In this document: piece after piece, positions 36,889 through 45,177 of the stretch
How positions within the stretch are numbered: the stretch's first letter is position 1
Layout of the letters: every line of letters starts with the position of its first letter
From: Flavobacterium sp. JAS
GTDB lineage: Bacteria > Bacteroidota > Bacteroidia > Flavobacteriales > Flavobacteriaceae
Reading direction: 5' to 3'
Assembly (NCBI RefSeq): GCF_020991455.1
Contig: NZ_JAJMOX010000003.1
Location: forward strand, 62,001-126,000
Length of the DNA stretch: 64,000 bases
The notes under the pieces: generated by a model
Seen by the model: only the letters and a program-made list of their open reading frames with translations
The model's database searches: none
Told to the model about the DNA's origin: nothing
Program-made: the position numbers and the translations under genes

Positions 36889-37092
36889 ATGTGTTTTTAA
36901 AATAGGGTGCAAAATTACTGTTAATTATTCAGATAAACTAATGCTATTTTAAGAATTATGTATTTGTTATGATTTGATTATCAAAAAGTTATGTTTAATG
37001 TAAAATGATTTTCACAACATATTGAAGAAATTTCCGCGAAAAAACGTCGTGAAATATAAAATTAGCACTCTAAAATGTTGTATTTTAAACAA

Positions 37093-37671
37093 TTATTTTG
37101 TTGTGTTCAGAAAATCAATTAGTTGCTGAGTTGCTTTTCCGCGGTGCCCAATTTTATTTTTGATTTCCAAAGGTAATTCGGCAAAAGTTTCTGAATAATT
37201 TTCCGGTTGAAATATCGGATCATATCCAAAACCCTGACTTCCTGTTTTTTCCAAAATAATATTTCCTTTAACGATTCCGGTAAATAAATGTTGTTCTCCT
37301 TTTAGATTTAAAACAATTACGGTCTTGAACTGTGCGCTGCGATCAGATTTGTCTTTTAAAGCATCCAAAAGTTTATTCATATTATCATCAGCATTTTTTT
37401 GTTCGCCAGCATATCTTGCAGAGTATACGCCAGGTTCTCCGTTTAAAGTTGCTACTTCCAAACCTGTGTCATCAGCAAAACAATCGTAGCCATATTTTTC
37501 AGTTACATAATTGGCTTTCAAAATTGCATTTCCTTCAATAGTATCAGCAGTTTCTTCTATTTCTTCAAAACAGCCAATGTCTTCAAGACTTAATAATTGT
37601 ATCGATCCGTTTAGGATACTTTGAATTTCTTTTATTTTATTTTGATTGTTTGATGCGAAAACGAGTTTCAT
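37093..37671 (-). CDS. rdgB: Non-canonical purine NTP pyrophosphatase (RdgB/HAM1)
   Basis: Hydrolyses ITP, dITP and XTP to monophosphates, keeping them out of nucleic acids. 192 residues from ATG 37671 (MKLVFASNNQNKIKEIQ). The longer open frame to 37824 would run through the divergent ABC promoter and is rejected. Motifs: FASNNQNK, FADDTGLEV, GVYSARYAG, and SQGFGYDPIFQPE with GHRGKAT at the C terminus. Length is that of the family. Divergent from the ABC exporter gene with 83 bases between starts. Confidence 0.95.
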   Translation of the reverse strand: MKLVFASNNQNKIKEIQSILNGSIQLLSLEDIGCFEEIEETADTIEGNAILKANYVTEKYGYDCFADDTGLEVATLNGEPGVYSARYAGEQKNADDNMNKLLDALKDKSDRSAQFKTVIVLNLKGEQHLFTGIVKGNIILEKTGSQGFGYDPIFQPENYSETFAELPLEIKNKIGHRGKATQQLIDFLNTTK

Positions 37672-37699
37672 AATATTGAATTTAAAGGTACGACTATTT

Positions 37700-37730
37700 T
37701 TGAAACACAAATTTAGAATTCTTATATTTG
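37700..37730 (+). promoter_or_regulatory. Promoter of the ABC exporter gene
   Basis: TTG (37700-37702), 20 bases, TATATTTG (37723-37730), an excellent match to the Bacteroidota consensus, 24 bases before the ATG. Confidence 0.7.
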
Positions 37731-37754
37731 ATAGTTGCCCAAAAAATAAAATAA

Positions 37755-39533
37755 ATGGAGATATCCGCATTATACAAAAAAATAACCCCATTTGTAAAAC
37801 CATACCGAAAAATGGTGATTGCAACTTTACTGCTTACCTTTTTGGGTTCGTTTGCCGCTCAGGTAAATGCTTTAATATTAAAGTATACCATTGACACTAT
37901 CAGTAATTTGATGGTAGCACATGAACCACTTTCAAAGGGGTTTCATTTATTAGGTATAATAAGTATTGTTTTACTTTCTAAAGAACTGATTTATTCAGTA
38001 GTGCAATTTGGACAGAAATTTTATGGAGAAAAACTACGAATCTTTATAACCCGTGATATTTCTCAAACTATAGTAGAGAAAATTTTAAGTTACAGAATGG
38101 AGTTTTATACTTCGGGTGACAACGAAAGCGGAAAACTTCAGACCAGAATTGATTTAGGAATCAGCAGTTTGACAAAATTGGTTCAGAATTTTTTCATTGA
38201 CATTCTGCCTTTGTTTGCTAACTCTCTCGTTGCTTTAGTGCTTATGTTTTACGCCAATGTTTATGTAGGTTTAGTGAGTTTGTGTATTATTCCAATTTAT
38301 TTTTACGTAAGTCAATTACAGGCAGGTAAATTAAGTGGTTTCAGAAGAAGAATGCGCAATTATCGCGAAACAAAGAACAACGGAATCATCAGTTTAATTG
38401 AATCTATAACCGTTATCAAATCTTTTGTCAGAGAACCAATGGAAGCCAATCGTCATCAGAAAATTCAGTTTGAAATGACCGAAAATCAATTGGCGACCAG
38501 AAAAACCAGTTTCATTTTTGAGAGTATTAAAGGCTTTATTGAACAAATAGGAGTGGTAATTATCATTATTCTTACCGCTTATTTTGTGTTGAATAATACA
38601 ATGACCATTGGCGCAATTATGTTTCATATTATGTTGTTTAATAATGTTTCGTCTCCAATAAGACAATTACACAGAATTTATGATGAAGTAAATGACGCTT
38701 TAATTTATTCAGAAGGTTTCTTCGATATTTTAGAATCGGAGAACGAAAAAGAAACTACCGGAGATTATATTCCAGAGAAAATAGTAGGGCTAATTGAAGT
38801 TAAAGATGTTGATTTCGCCTATCCAAATGGAACCAAAGCACTTTCGGACATTAATTTCACTATAAAACCAAATGAAACAACTGCTTTGGTCGGACTCAGC
38901 GGCGCTGGAAAAAGTACTGTTATCAATTTGTTGGATAAATTTTATTTGCCCTCTTCGGGGAAAATTTATTTAGACGGAGTTGATCTAAATGATTATGATA
39001 CGGACTTTCTTCGAAAAAATATTGGACTCGTTTTGCAGAAGAATCACATTTTTAAAGGAACAATTGCGGAGAATATTCTCTATGGAAACCCTGATGCTAC
39101 AGAGTCAGAAGTTATAGATGCGGCAAAACAAGCTTATATTCATGAGCAAGTAATGCAATTGCCAAAAGGATATGATTCTGATGCGCATTTACTTTCCGGA
39201 GGTCAACAACAGCGAATTGCAATTGCCAGATTGTTTCTGAAAAATCCGCCAATTATCTTTTTAGACGAACCCACAGCAAGTTTGGATGCCATTGCAACAG
39301 AGCAAATAAAGAAATCGCTGGATGCTATTAAAAAAGACAGAACGGTAATTATTATTTCGCACAGCATTTCTCAAATTATCGACGCTTCTCATATTATAGT
39401 TTTAGAAAAAGGAAAATGTATAGAACAAGGCGCGCACGATGAACTTTATGATAATAAGTCTGTGTATTATGAGATATTTACGGCAATGGCAAATAGTTTG
39501 AATATTGATAAAATTACTCAGACGCTTGATTAA
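37755..39533 (+). CDS. ABC exporter half-transporter (fused permease and ATPase)
   Basis: 592 residues. A six-helix transmembrane domain (about 1-330, starting KITPFVKPYRKMVIATLLLT) is followed by an ATP-binding domain with Walker A GLSGAGKST near 379, Q-loop VLQKNHIFKGT, signature LSGGQQQR near 480, Walker B IIFLDEPTAS near 500 and H-loop IISHS near 533. This is the MsbA/multidrug-like class that works as a dimer. The last eight codons (through the stop at 39531-39533) lie in a 28-bp sequence repeated at 40366-40393 on the far side of the RAYT element, so the gene end was involved in that insertion. The substrate is unknown. Confidence 0.93.
   Translation: MEISALYKKITPFVKPYRKMVIATLLLTFLGSFAAQVNALILKYTIDTISNLMVAHEPLSKGFHLLGIISIVLLSKELIYSVVQFGQKFYGEKLRIFITRDISQTIVEKILSYRMEFYTSGDNESGKLQTRIDLGISSLTKLVQNFFIDILPLFANSLVALVLMFYANVYVGLVSLCIIPIYFYVSQLQAGKLSGFRRRMRNYRETKNNGIISLIESITVIKSFVREPMEANRHQKIQFEMTENQLATRKTSFIFESIKGFIEQIGVVIIIILTAYFVLNNTMTIGAIMFHIMLFNNVSSPIRQLHRIYDEVNDALIYSEGFFDILESENEKETTGDYIPEKIVGLIEVKDVDFAYPNGTKALSDINFTIKPNETTALVGLSGAGKSTVINLLDKFYLPSSGKIYLDGVDLNDYDTDFLRKNIGLVLQKNHIFKGTIAENILYGNPDATESEVIDAAKQAYIHEQVMQLPKGYDSDAHLLSGGQQQRIAIARLFLKNPPIIFLDEPTASLDAIATEQIKKSLDAIKKDRTVIIISHSISQIIDASHIIVLEKGKCIEQGAHDELYDNKSVYYEIFTAMANSLNIDKITQTLD
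39505..39532. repeat. Left copy of 28-bp direct repeat flanking the RAYT element
   Basis: 28 bases beginning TTGATAAAATTAC, identical to 40366-40393 except one T/G difference. It contains the final codons of the ABC exporter gene. Interpreted as a target-site or recombination duplication. Confidence 0.8.
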
Positions 39534-39564
39534 TTATACTTACGATACAAACGTCTACATCGAG

Positions 39565-39597
39565 ATCTTTGTCAAAGTTTTAAACTTTGACAAAGAT
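39565..39597. repeat. REP-like palindrome, left
   Basis: Arms ATCTTTGTCAAAGTTT (39565-39580) and AAACTTTGACAAAGAT (39582-39597) around a single central T. The right copy at 40312-40344 is the same sequence with A at the centre, that is, the exact reverse complement. Confidence 0.85.
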
Positions 39598-39682
39598 TTG
39601 CGCAAACTAAATCAAGAACAAAAAGAAAGAAAAATCCTAATTATTTATTAGCTTTGAATTTTTCGAAGCCAAAAAAGTAAAA

Positions 39683-40284
39683 ATGGATATAAGATTACAA
39701 AACCTGGAACCCGATTGCTTTTATCATATTTATAATCGAGGAATCAACGGAGGTAAAATTTTTGAAGAGCAACAAAATTTTATATTTTTCATGAAACAGT
39801 TTTCAAATATATGACTAATGTTTGCAATGTATATGGTTATTGTTTAATGCCAAATCACTTTCATTTTGTTATTAAAGTAAAATCGGAAAAAGAATTACTT
39901 CTTTTTGCAAATGAAAAAGTTGGACATCATAAAAATCAGGGATTACATTCCGTTCAAAATTTAGTAAGCAAACAAATTAGTAGATTTATTAGTTCCTACA
40001 CACAATCGTATAATAAAGTTCATAGAAGACATGGAGCTTTATTTGAATCCCCGTTTAAACGAAAGAAAATTGACAGTATTGAGTATTTGAAAAATGTCAT
40101 AATATATGTAAATCAAAATCCTACAGATATAAACTTGAATTTTAGAAGCTATAAATTTTCATCATATTTAACGGTTTTGTCTTTATTAAAAACTAAATTG
40201 ATGAGGGAGGAAGTGATTGAGTTGTTTCATGATCTAGAAAATTTTATTTACTGTCATGAGAGAATTATCGATTTTGAGATTTAG
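39683..40284 (+). pseudogene. Frameshifted RAYT transposase (Y1_Tnp family)
   Basis: The first frame (ATG 39683, stop TGA 39812-39814) encodes 43 residues including YHIYNRGINGGKIF, the conserved N-terminal strand of IS200-like RAYT transposases. The rest continues in another frame from 39811. It has the HUH motif MPNHFHFVIKV, the candidate catalytic tyrosine in SSYTQSYNKVHRRHG, GALFESPFKRKKI, and YVNQNPTDI. One extra base in the run before 39805 would join the frames, so a 1-base deletion is the simplest explanation. The stop and the second ATG overlap as ATGA, so low-level reinitiation or -1 frameshifting cannot be excluded. All known catalytic residues lie in the second part. Confidence 0.8.
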
Positions 40285-40311
40285 TTCCATTAGTTTATCA
40301 ATTGGAAACGA

Positions 40312-40344
40312 ATCTTTGTCAAAGTTTAAAACTTTGACAAAGAT
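40312..40344. repeat. REP-like palindrome, right
   Basis: Exact reverse-complement counterpart of 39565-39597, located 28 bases after the transposase frame ends. It is followed by CTGTCGACAG and a T-run. Confidence 0.85.
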
Positions 40345-40365
40345 AGCTGTCGACAGATTTTTTTT

Positions 40366-40393
40366 TTGATAAAATTACGCAGACGCTTGATTA
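40366..40393. repeat. Right copy of 28-bp direct repeat
   Basis: Matches 39505-39532 with one mismatch. On the minus strand it supplies the last codons and the stop (40375-40377) of the DUF2809 gene. Confidence 0.8.
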
Positions 40394-40758
40394 GTATATT
40401 TCAAAACAATTCGTTCAATACAAAAAACAAAGGCAATCCCTAAAGTATAGGCAAGAATATCACTCCATAGAAAACCTTGTCCAAGAGCATATCTGCCCAA
40501 AAGAGTTTTTCTAAGTTCTATCATCCAGTTTCCTTGATAAAGTTGTAAAAACTCGATGCTATAACATATTAATAAGGAAGTCATTATAACATATAAGGCT
40601 TTTTTGTCTGTAAATACAATTCGTACCAATAAATAAATCATAACAGCATACAGAAAATCACCAGTAATTAAAGGGACTTGTGGAATTTTCCTTGACAGAA
40701 TTCCAAGGAAAATTGTCAATAAGAATAAAATGGAATAATAGATTCTGGATTTCTTCAA
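40375..40758 (-). CDS. DUF2809 (VanZ-like) membrane protein
   Basis: 127 residues with four membrane helices. The family pattern is clear: GILSRKIPQVPLITGDFLYA, CYSIEFLQLYQGNWM and GRYALGQGFLWSDILAYTLG. DUF2809 proteins are small inner-membrane proteins of unknown function, related in layout to VanZ. The last codons (encoding YTNQASA) lie in the right copy of the 28-bp repeat. Without the RAYT element the stop codons of this gene and the ABC exporter would overlap tail to tail. Confidence 0.82.
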   Translation of the reverse strand: MKKSRIYYSILFLLTIFLGILSRKIPQVPLITGDFLYAVMIYLLVRIVFTDKKALYVIMTSLLICYSIEFLQLYQGNWMIELRKTLLGRYALGQGFLWSDILAYTLGIAFVFCIERIVLKYTNQASA

Positions 40759-40879
40759 AATTTAACTTTGGTTGGTATCGTTAGTACTTTTTTGGGTAAA
40801 CAAAAATACAAAGATTCGGATTGGTTGTTCTTATTTTATAAATTTATCGATTCTATAAACCCCATATTAAAATAACCAC

Positions 40880-42058
40880 ATGAATACTAGATTTACCACG
40901 CTGATTTTGACTTTATTTCTTTTAGGAAATATAGGTTATTCTCAAAAAGACAATTCATTTAATATTAAAAAACAGTTCGAATATTGTGCAAATCAGGCTT
41001 CTCAGACTTTAAAAGTAATTCCGAATGATGGAACTTCTCCAAGAAGTATTGCAACGGGAAGCAAAGAATGGAAATTTGTTGATTATAAAGATTGGACAAG
41101 TGGTTTCTGGCCGGGAGAATTGTGGTATTTATATGAAGCAACTGGAGATAAAAAATGGGAAAAAGACGCTGATAAATTCAGTCGGTTTCTAAAGCCATTG
41201 TCTGTCAGCAAAGCAAACGATCATGATTTAGGTTTTCAGATTTTTAATAGTTTTGGAAACGGATATCGATTGACTAAGAATCCGGCATACAAAGATGTTA
41301 TCCTAAAAACAGCCGATACTTTGGCAACACTTTTTAACCCAAAAGTAGGAACGATTCAGTCGTGGCCACATAATAAAATGGGTGGGCACAATACGATTAT
41401 CGATAATATGATGAACTTAGAATTGCTTTTCTGGGCTTCTAAAAACGGAGGAAATAAAAAGTTGTATGATATTGCAGTAAAACATGCCGAAACGACTATG
41501 AACAATCATTTCAGACCTGATTATTCCTCTTATCATGTTATAATTTACGATTATGAAACGGGTAAAAAAATAAAAGGGAGAACTGCACAAGGTTATAGCG
41601 ATGACAGTATGTGGGCGAGAGGTCAGGCTTGGGCGATTTATGGTTTTACAATGGTTTATAGAGAAACAAAAGATCCTAAATTTCTTGATTTTGCTCATAA
41701 AGTAGCTCGTGTATATTTGGACAGATTAACAACGGATAATTTAATTCCGTATTGGGATTTTAATGCACCTGGGATTCCAAATGAACCAAGAGATGCTTCT
41801 GCGGCTGCGATTGTATCTTCGGCACTTATTGAATTAAGTTCTTATACAAAAGACGAAACTTTGAAAAACGAATATTTGACGAAATCTAAAAAAATGATTG
41901 TTTCACTTTCAGATCATTATCAAAGTCACGATGTTAATTCGGCTTTTTTACTTCATTCAACAGGACACAAACCTGGCGGAAGTGAAATTGATTGTTCTAT
42001 AAATTACGCAGATTATTATTATCTTGAAGCACTTTTAAGACTTCAAAAACTAAAATAA
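40880..42058 (+). CDS. Glycoside hydrolase family 88 (unsaturated uronyl hydrolase)
   Basis: 392 residues with a signal peptide (FTTLILTLFLLGNIGYSQ). An (alpha/alpha)6 barrel includes DWTSGFWPGELWYLYEATGD, NDHDLGFQIFNSFGN (Asp near residue 114) and IIDNMMNLELLFWAS (Asp near 174), the two aspartates expected in unsaturated glucuronyl hydrolases. SDDSMWARGQAWAIYG and DASAAAIVSSALIELS follow. Members remove the unsaturated uronic acid left by polysaccharide lyases. The signal peptide indicates periplasmic action. It is followed 13 bases later by a lipoprotein gene, but no lyase or SusC/D pair is near. Confidence 0.92.
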   Translation: MNTRFTTLILTLFLLGNIGYSQKDNSFNIKKQFEYCANQASQTLKVIPNDGTSPRSIATGSKEWKFVDYKDWTSGFWPGELWYLYEATGDKKWEKDADKFSRFLKPLSVSKANDHDLGFQIFNSFGNGYRLTKNPAYKDVILKTADTLATLFNPKVGTIQSWPHNKMGGHNTIIDNMMNLELLFWASKNGGNKKLYDIAVKHAETTMNNHFRPDYSSYHVIIYDYETGKKIKGRTAQGYSDDSMWARGQAWAIYGFTMVYRETKDPKFLDFAHKVARVYLDRLTTDNLIPYWDFNAPGIPNEPRDASAAAIVSSALIELSSYTKDETLKNEYLTKSKKMIVSLSDHYQSHDVNSAFLLHSTGHKPGGSEIDCSINYADYYYLEALLRLQKLK

Positions 42059-42071
42059 ATTTATAAAAATT

Positions 42072-42476
42072 ATGATCAGGAAAATAAGCCAAATCTCTTT
42101 TGCAATTATGATTGTTTTAATGCTGGTAAGCTGTAAAAACACCAAACAAAAACTTCAGGAATATGTTACTTCATACAATAAAACTGCAGTAAATTTTAAA
42201 CATGAAAATGTTACGCTTACAACCGCCAGAGGATATATAAACGATAATAAAATTGAATTGCGTTTTGAGACCAGTTTAGAAAAAAATGCATCGAATGAAG
42301 CTGCAGCTAATAAAGAATTTCCGAACTTGCTGAAAGAAATGATAAATAAAAATGAGATTCCTAAAGATCTAGTCGAGCAAGGTGTGCAATTTGATACTTA
42401 TTTTTTAGCGAATGACAATACAGTTCTTATGAAACAAATAATTAATAAGGAAGTAATAGCTGAATTATTGAAATAA
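42072..42476 (+). CDS. Small lipoprotein of unknown function
   Basis: 134 residues. The signal sequence ends in a lipobox (VLMLVSCKNTKQ), so the protein is probably lipidated at the cysteine near residue 21. The mature domain (RGYINDNKIELRFETSLEKN) shows no family I recognise. It starts 13 bases after the GH88 gene and is likely co-transcribed, ending at the hairpin 42525-42555. Confidence 0.75.
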   Translation: MIRKISQISFAIMIVLMLVSCKNTKQKLQEYVTSYNKTAVNFKHENVTLTTARGYINDNKIELRFETSLEKNASNEAAANKEFPNLLKEMINKNEIPKDLVEQGVQFDTYFLANDNTVLMKQIINKEVIAELLK

Positions 42477-42524
42477 CGAGAGTGTGATTTTAAACAGCAT
42501 TTGGTAAAAATAGTTCTAATAAAA

Positions 42525-42555
42525 AAGCCTCTTTGTGAAATTTCAAAGAGGCTTT
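42525..42555. terminator. Bidirectional terminator
   Basis: AAGCCTCTTTG / CAAAGAGGCTT with an eight- to nine-base loop, A-run before and T-run after, between convergent genes. Confidence 0.85.
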
Positions 42556-42561
42556 TTGTTA

Positions 42562-44073
42562 TTAATGTTTAGTTACATTCGTTAAAATATCCGGGAAATA
42601 AGAATCGGATAAATTTCCAAATTCGTCACCACGCATAAAGATGTTAATGTCAACATCGGCAAAATTTTTCTTACCGGCTGCGGCCAAAAGTTCATTCGCA
42701 GCGTGCAAAGTATTTTTATGGAAATGATAAACGCGATCTGATTTATCGGTTACAACAAGACCTTTCATTAGCATTTTGTTTTGAGTAGCAACTCCTGTCG
42801 GACATTCGTTATTATGACAACGCAATGCCTGAATACAACCTAAGGAGAACATAAAACCACGAGCGCTATTGCACATGTCTGCACCCAAAGCAACGGCATG
42901 TAAAATAGAATATCCGGAAATAATTTTTCCGCTGCCAATAATGCGTATTTTATCGCGAATATTCAATCTGACCAATGTTTTGTTTACGAAGATTAAAGCC
43001 GGTTCAAAAGGCATTCCAACACCATCTGCAAATTCTAACGGAGCAGCTCCGGTACCTCCTTCGGCACCATCAACGGTTATGAAATCAGGAAAAATATCTT
43101 CGGCAATCATCTCGTGACAAATAGCTTCAAATTCGTTCGTATTACCAATACATAATTTAAATCCAATAGGTTTTCCGTTTGATAATTCACGCAATCGCGC
43201 AATAAAATGAATAAGTCCTTTGCTGTCTGAAAAAGCATGATGTCCGGGAGGAGAAAGAATCATCGTGTGTGGTTCGACACCTCTTATTTTTGCAATCTGT
43301 ACGGTGTTTTTAGCCGCAGGAAGTACACCGCCATGACCCGGTTTTGCACCTTGCGAAAGCTTAATCTCAATCATTTTTACGTTAGGAAGATTGGCTTTTT
43401 CTGAGAATTTTTCAGGATCAAAATTTCCTTCAGCATTTCGGCATCCAAAATATCCTGTTCCAATTTGCCAGGTAATATCGCCACCACCGGCAAGATGAAA
43501 CTCAGTTAGACCACCTTCTCCTGTATTTTGATAGAAATTTCCTTTTTTGGCACCAATGTTTATGGCGCGAACAGCATTTTCGCTTAGCGAACCAAAACTC
43601 ATAGCCGAAACATTAAATAAAGAAGCAAGATATGGTTGTTTGCAATCTTTTCCTCCCACTAATACACGAGGTAATTCTTCATTAACTTTTGCCGGAAAAA
43701 CAGAATGTTTTATTCCTTCGTAACTATCATGATTTAAGTTTTGCTGTGTTCCAAAAGGGGTACTTGAATCGATATTTTTAGCTCTTTGATAGACTAAAGA
43801 ACGCTGATTTCTCGAAAAAGGTTTTCCGTCAGTAGATCTTTCAATAAAATATTGTTGAATTTCAGGAGCAATCATTTCAAACAAATATCTGAAATAACCC
43901 AAAACTGGGAAGTTTCTTAAAATAGCATGTTTAGTTTGAGTTGCATTGTAGATACCAACGACTAATAATATTGGTAGAATAATAACTAGTAAAAAACCGC
44001 GATCAGTATAATAATAAGTAACTGCAACAATTAGAAACAATAAGAATCCGTAGATAAAGAATTTTTTTCTCAT
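42562..44073 (-). CDS. Membrane-anchored FMN-binding glutamate synthase-like protein
   Basis: 503 residues. Two N-terminal membrane helices (KFFIYGFLLFLIVAVTYYY and GFLLVIILPILLVVGIY) precede the glutamate synthase central/FMN barrel domain: SAMSFGSLSENAVRAINIG, EIKLSQGAKPGHGGVLPA, TVDGAEGGTGAAP, IRIIGSGKIISGYS and CHNNECPTGVATQN with clustered cysteines. The glutaminase domain and C-terminal beta-helix of GltB are absent, so it is not a complete glutamate synthase. Stand-alone proteins of this group are widespread, and their reaction is unsettled. Followed upstream on the same strand by the NYN protein gene (32 bases). Confidence 0.88.
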   Translation of the reverse strand: MRKKFFIYGFLLFLIVAVTYYYTDRGFLLVIILPILLVVGIYNATQTKHAILRNFPVLGYFRYLFEMIAPEIQQYFIERSTDGKPFSRNQRSLVYQRAKNIDSSTPFGTQQNLNHDSYEGIKHSVFPAKVNEELPRVLVGGKDCKQPYLASLFNVSAMSFGSLSENAVRAINIGAKKGNFYQNTGEGGLTEFHLAGGGDITWQIGTGYFGCRNAEGNFDPEKFSEKANLPNVKMIEIKLSQGAKPGHGGVLPAAKNTVQIAKIRGVEPHTMILSPPGHHAFSDSKGLIHFIARLRELSNGKPIGFKLCIGNTNEFEAICHEMIAEDIFPDFITVDGAEGGTGAAPLEFADGVGMPFEPALIFVNKTLVRLNIRDKIRIIGSGKIISGYSILHAVALGADMCNSARGFMFSLGCIQALRCHNNECPTGVATQNKMLMKGLVVTDKSDRVYHFHKNTLHAANELLAAAGKKNFADVDINIFMRGDEFGNLSDSYFPDILTNVTKH

Positions 44074-44105
44074 GTTTTTAAAATTTAATATATAATAATT
44101 TGTAA

Positions 44106-44888
44106 TTAATTGAATCGTAACCGAACGTAAACATGTTTGATTCCTTTTTTGTCTGATTCTCTTTCGTCGATTTCAAGAATATCTGTCAAAGATTTTAACA
44201 TTGGCGTAAGCTTAGAAAAGCCATAATTTCGTGGGTCAAATTCGGGTTTTTTCTTAACGATTAAGTTTCCAACATCGCCTAAAAATGCCCAGCCATCGTC
44301 GTCTTCAATATCTTCAATAGTAGCTTCAATAAGTTCGATGGTTTGCTTGTCAATTTTATGCAATGCTTTTTCGGCGGGTTTTTCAACAGGTTTTTTGGCA
44401 TCAGCGGTAGCAGCAACTTTTGGTTTTTTCTTCTGGATTGCACCATCCAAAACTTCAATATAGATAAACCTGTCGCAGGCAACTATAAAAGAGTTTGGTG
44501 TTTTCTTTTCGCCAATACCAATAACTTTCATGCCTGATTCTCGCAATCGAATGGCAAGTCGTGTAAAATCGCTGTCGCTCGAAACAATGCAAAATCCGTC
44601 TAGTTTACCGGAATAAAGCAAATCCATTGCGTCGATAATTAGAGCAGAATCTGAGGAATTTTTTCCAACAGTATAACTGTATTGTTGAATAGGAGTAATG
44701 GCATGTTCAAGTAAAACACCTTTCCATCCATTAGCGTTTGGTTTGGTCCAGTCTGCATAAATACGCTTTGTGGTTGGTGTTCCAAATTTTGTTATTTCTT
44801 CCATCATACCTTTTACGTTACTGTAAGGCACGTTGTCGGCATCAATAAGAACGGCTAATTTTAAATCTTTTGAGTTGCTTAAAGCCAT
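44106..44888 (-). CDS. NYN domain protein with C-terminal OST-HTH/LOTUS domain
   Basis: 260 residues. The N-terminal PIN-like NYN nuclease domain has acidic residues in LAVLIDADNVPYSNVKG, ALIIDAMDLLYSG and FCIVSSDSDFTRLAIRL. A Lys/Pro/Ala linker (about 155-185) is followed by an OST-HTH/LOTUS-like domain (DGWAFLGDVGNLIVKKKP, FDPRNYGFSKLTPML). The layout matches LabA-like proteins thought to act on RNA. It is first of a two-gene unit with the FMN enzyme. Confidence 0.9.
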   Translation of the reverse strand: MALSNSKDLKLAVLIDADNVPYSNVKGMMEEITKFGTPTTKRIYADWTKPNANGWKGVLLEHAITPIQQYSYTVGKNSSDSALIIDAMDLLYSGKLDGFCIVSSDSDFTRLAIRLRESGMKVIGIGEKKTPNSFIVACDRFIYIEVLDGAIQKKKPKVAATADAKKPVEKPAEKALHKIDKQTIELIEATIEDIEDDDGWAFLGDVGNLIVKKKPEFDPRNYGFSKLTPMLKSLTDILEIDERESDKKGIKHVYVRLRFN

Positions 44889-45129
44889 TATTTAGGTGTT
44901 AGAATTTATGATTCATTTTTTTAAAATGCTTTTAAAATTACTAAAAATAAAACAATTCCAGTCTTTTCGCCTGAATTTATAACAGGTATAAATTATAAAA
45001 CTTTATGATCAGCACCTTTATTTGTTGAGAAAAAAAGTACATGGAATATTGTTTGGTGTTAAAAAAATAGGAATCGACAATTTTGATCATAATCATTTTA
45101 AATAATTATGATACCATAGAATAAATATT

Positions 45130-45137
45130 TATTTTTG
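45130..45137 (+). promoter_or_regulatory. -7 element of the alpha-oxoamine synthase gene
   Basis: TATTTTTG in the common context TTTTTGCACC, 40 bases before the ATG at 45178. Confidence 0.5.
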
Positions 45138-45177
45138 CACCCTGTATAAATTAAAATTATTACTTCAAAATATATTT

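Larger units (their letters stand above)
39534..40365 (+). mobile_element. REP-associated tyrosine transposase (RAYT) unit
   Basis: An 832-base insertion between two copies of a 28-bp direct repeat. It contains two near-identical 33-bp palindromes (39565-39597 and 40312-40344) on either side of a Y1/HUH-type transposase gene that is frameshifted. This is the layout of RAYT genes with flanking REP sequences. The 28-bp repeat makes the boundaries clear. The single mismatch and the disrupted gene suggest an older insertion. Confidence 0.75.

Noticed and set aside
37672..37824. Longer N terminus for rdgB
   Set aside because: The extension overlaps the ABC exporter promoter and start region and has no family counterpart; the conserved FASNNQNK motif begins right after ATG 37671.
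39760..39814. Programmed -1 frameshifting in the RAYT gene
   Set aside because: No good slippery heptamer is present before the stop; the nearest (ATTTTTC) pairs poorly after slipping. A one-base deletion is simpler.
40346..40368. CTGTCGACAG plus T-run as terminator of the transposase gene
   Set aside because: The palindrome has no loop space beyond its own centre and the stem is short; it may simply be the end of the inserted element.
42562..44073. Complete glutamate synthase large subunit
   Set aside because: The glutaminase domain and beta-helix are missing and membrane helices are present instead.
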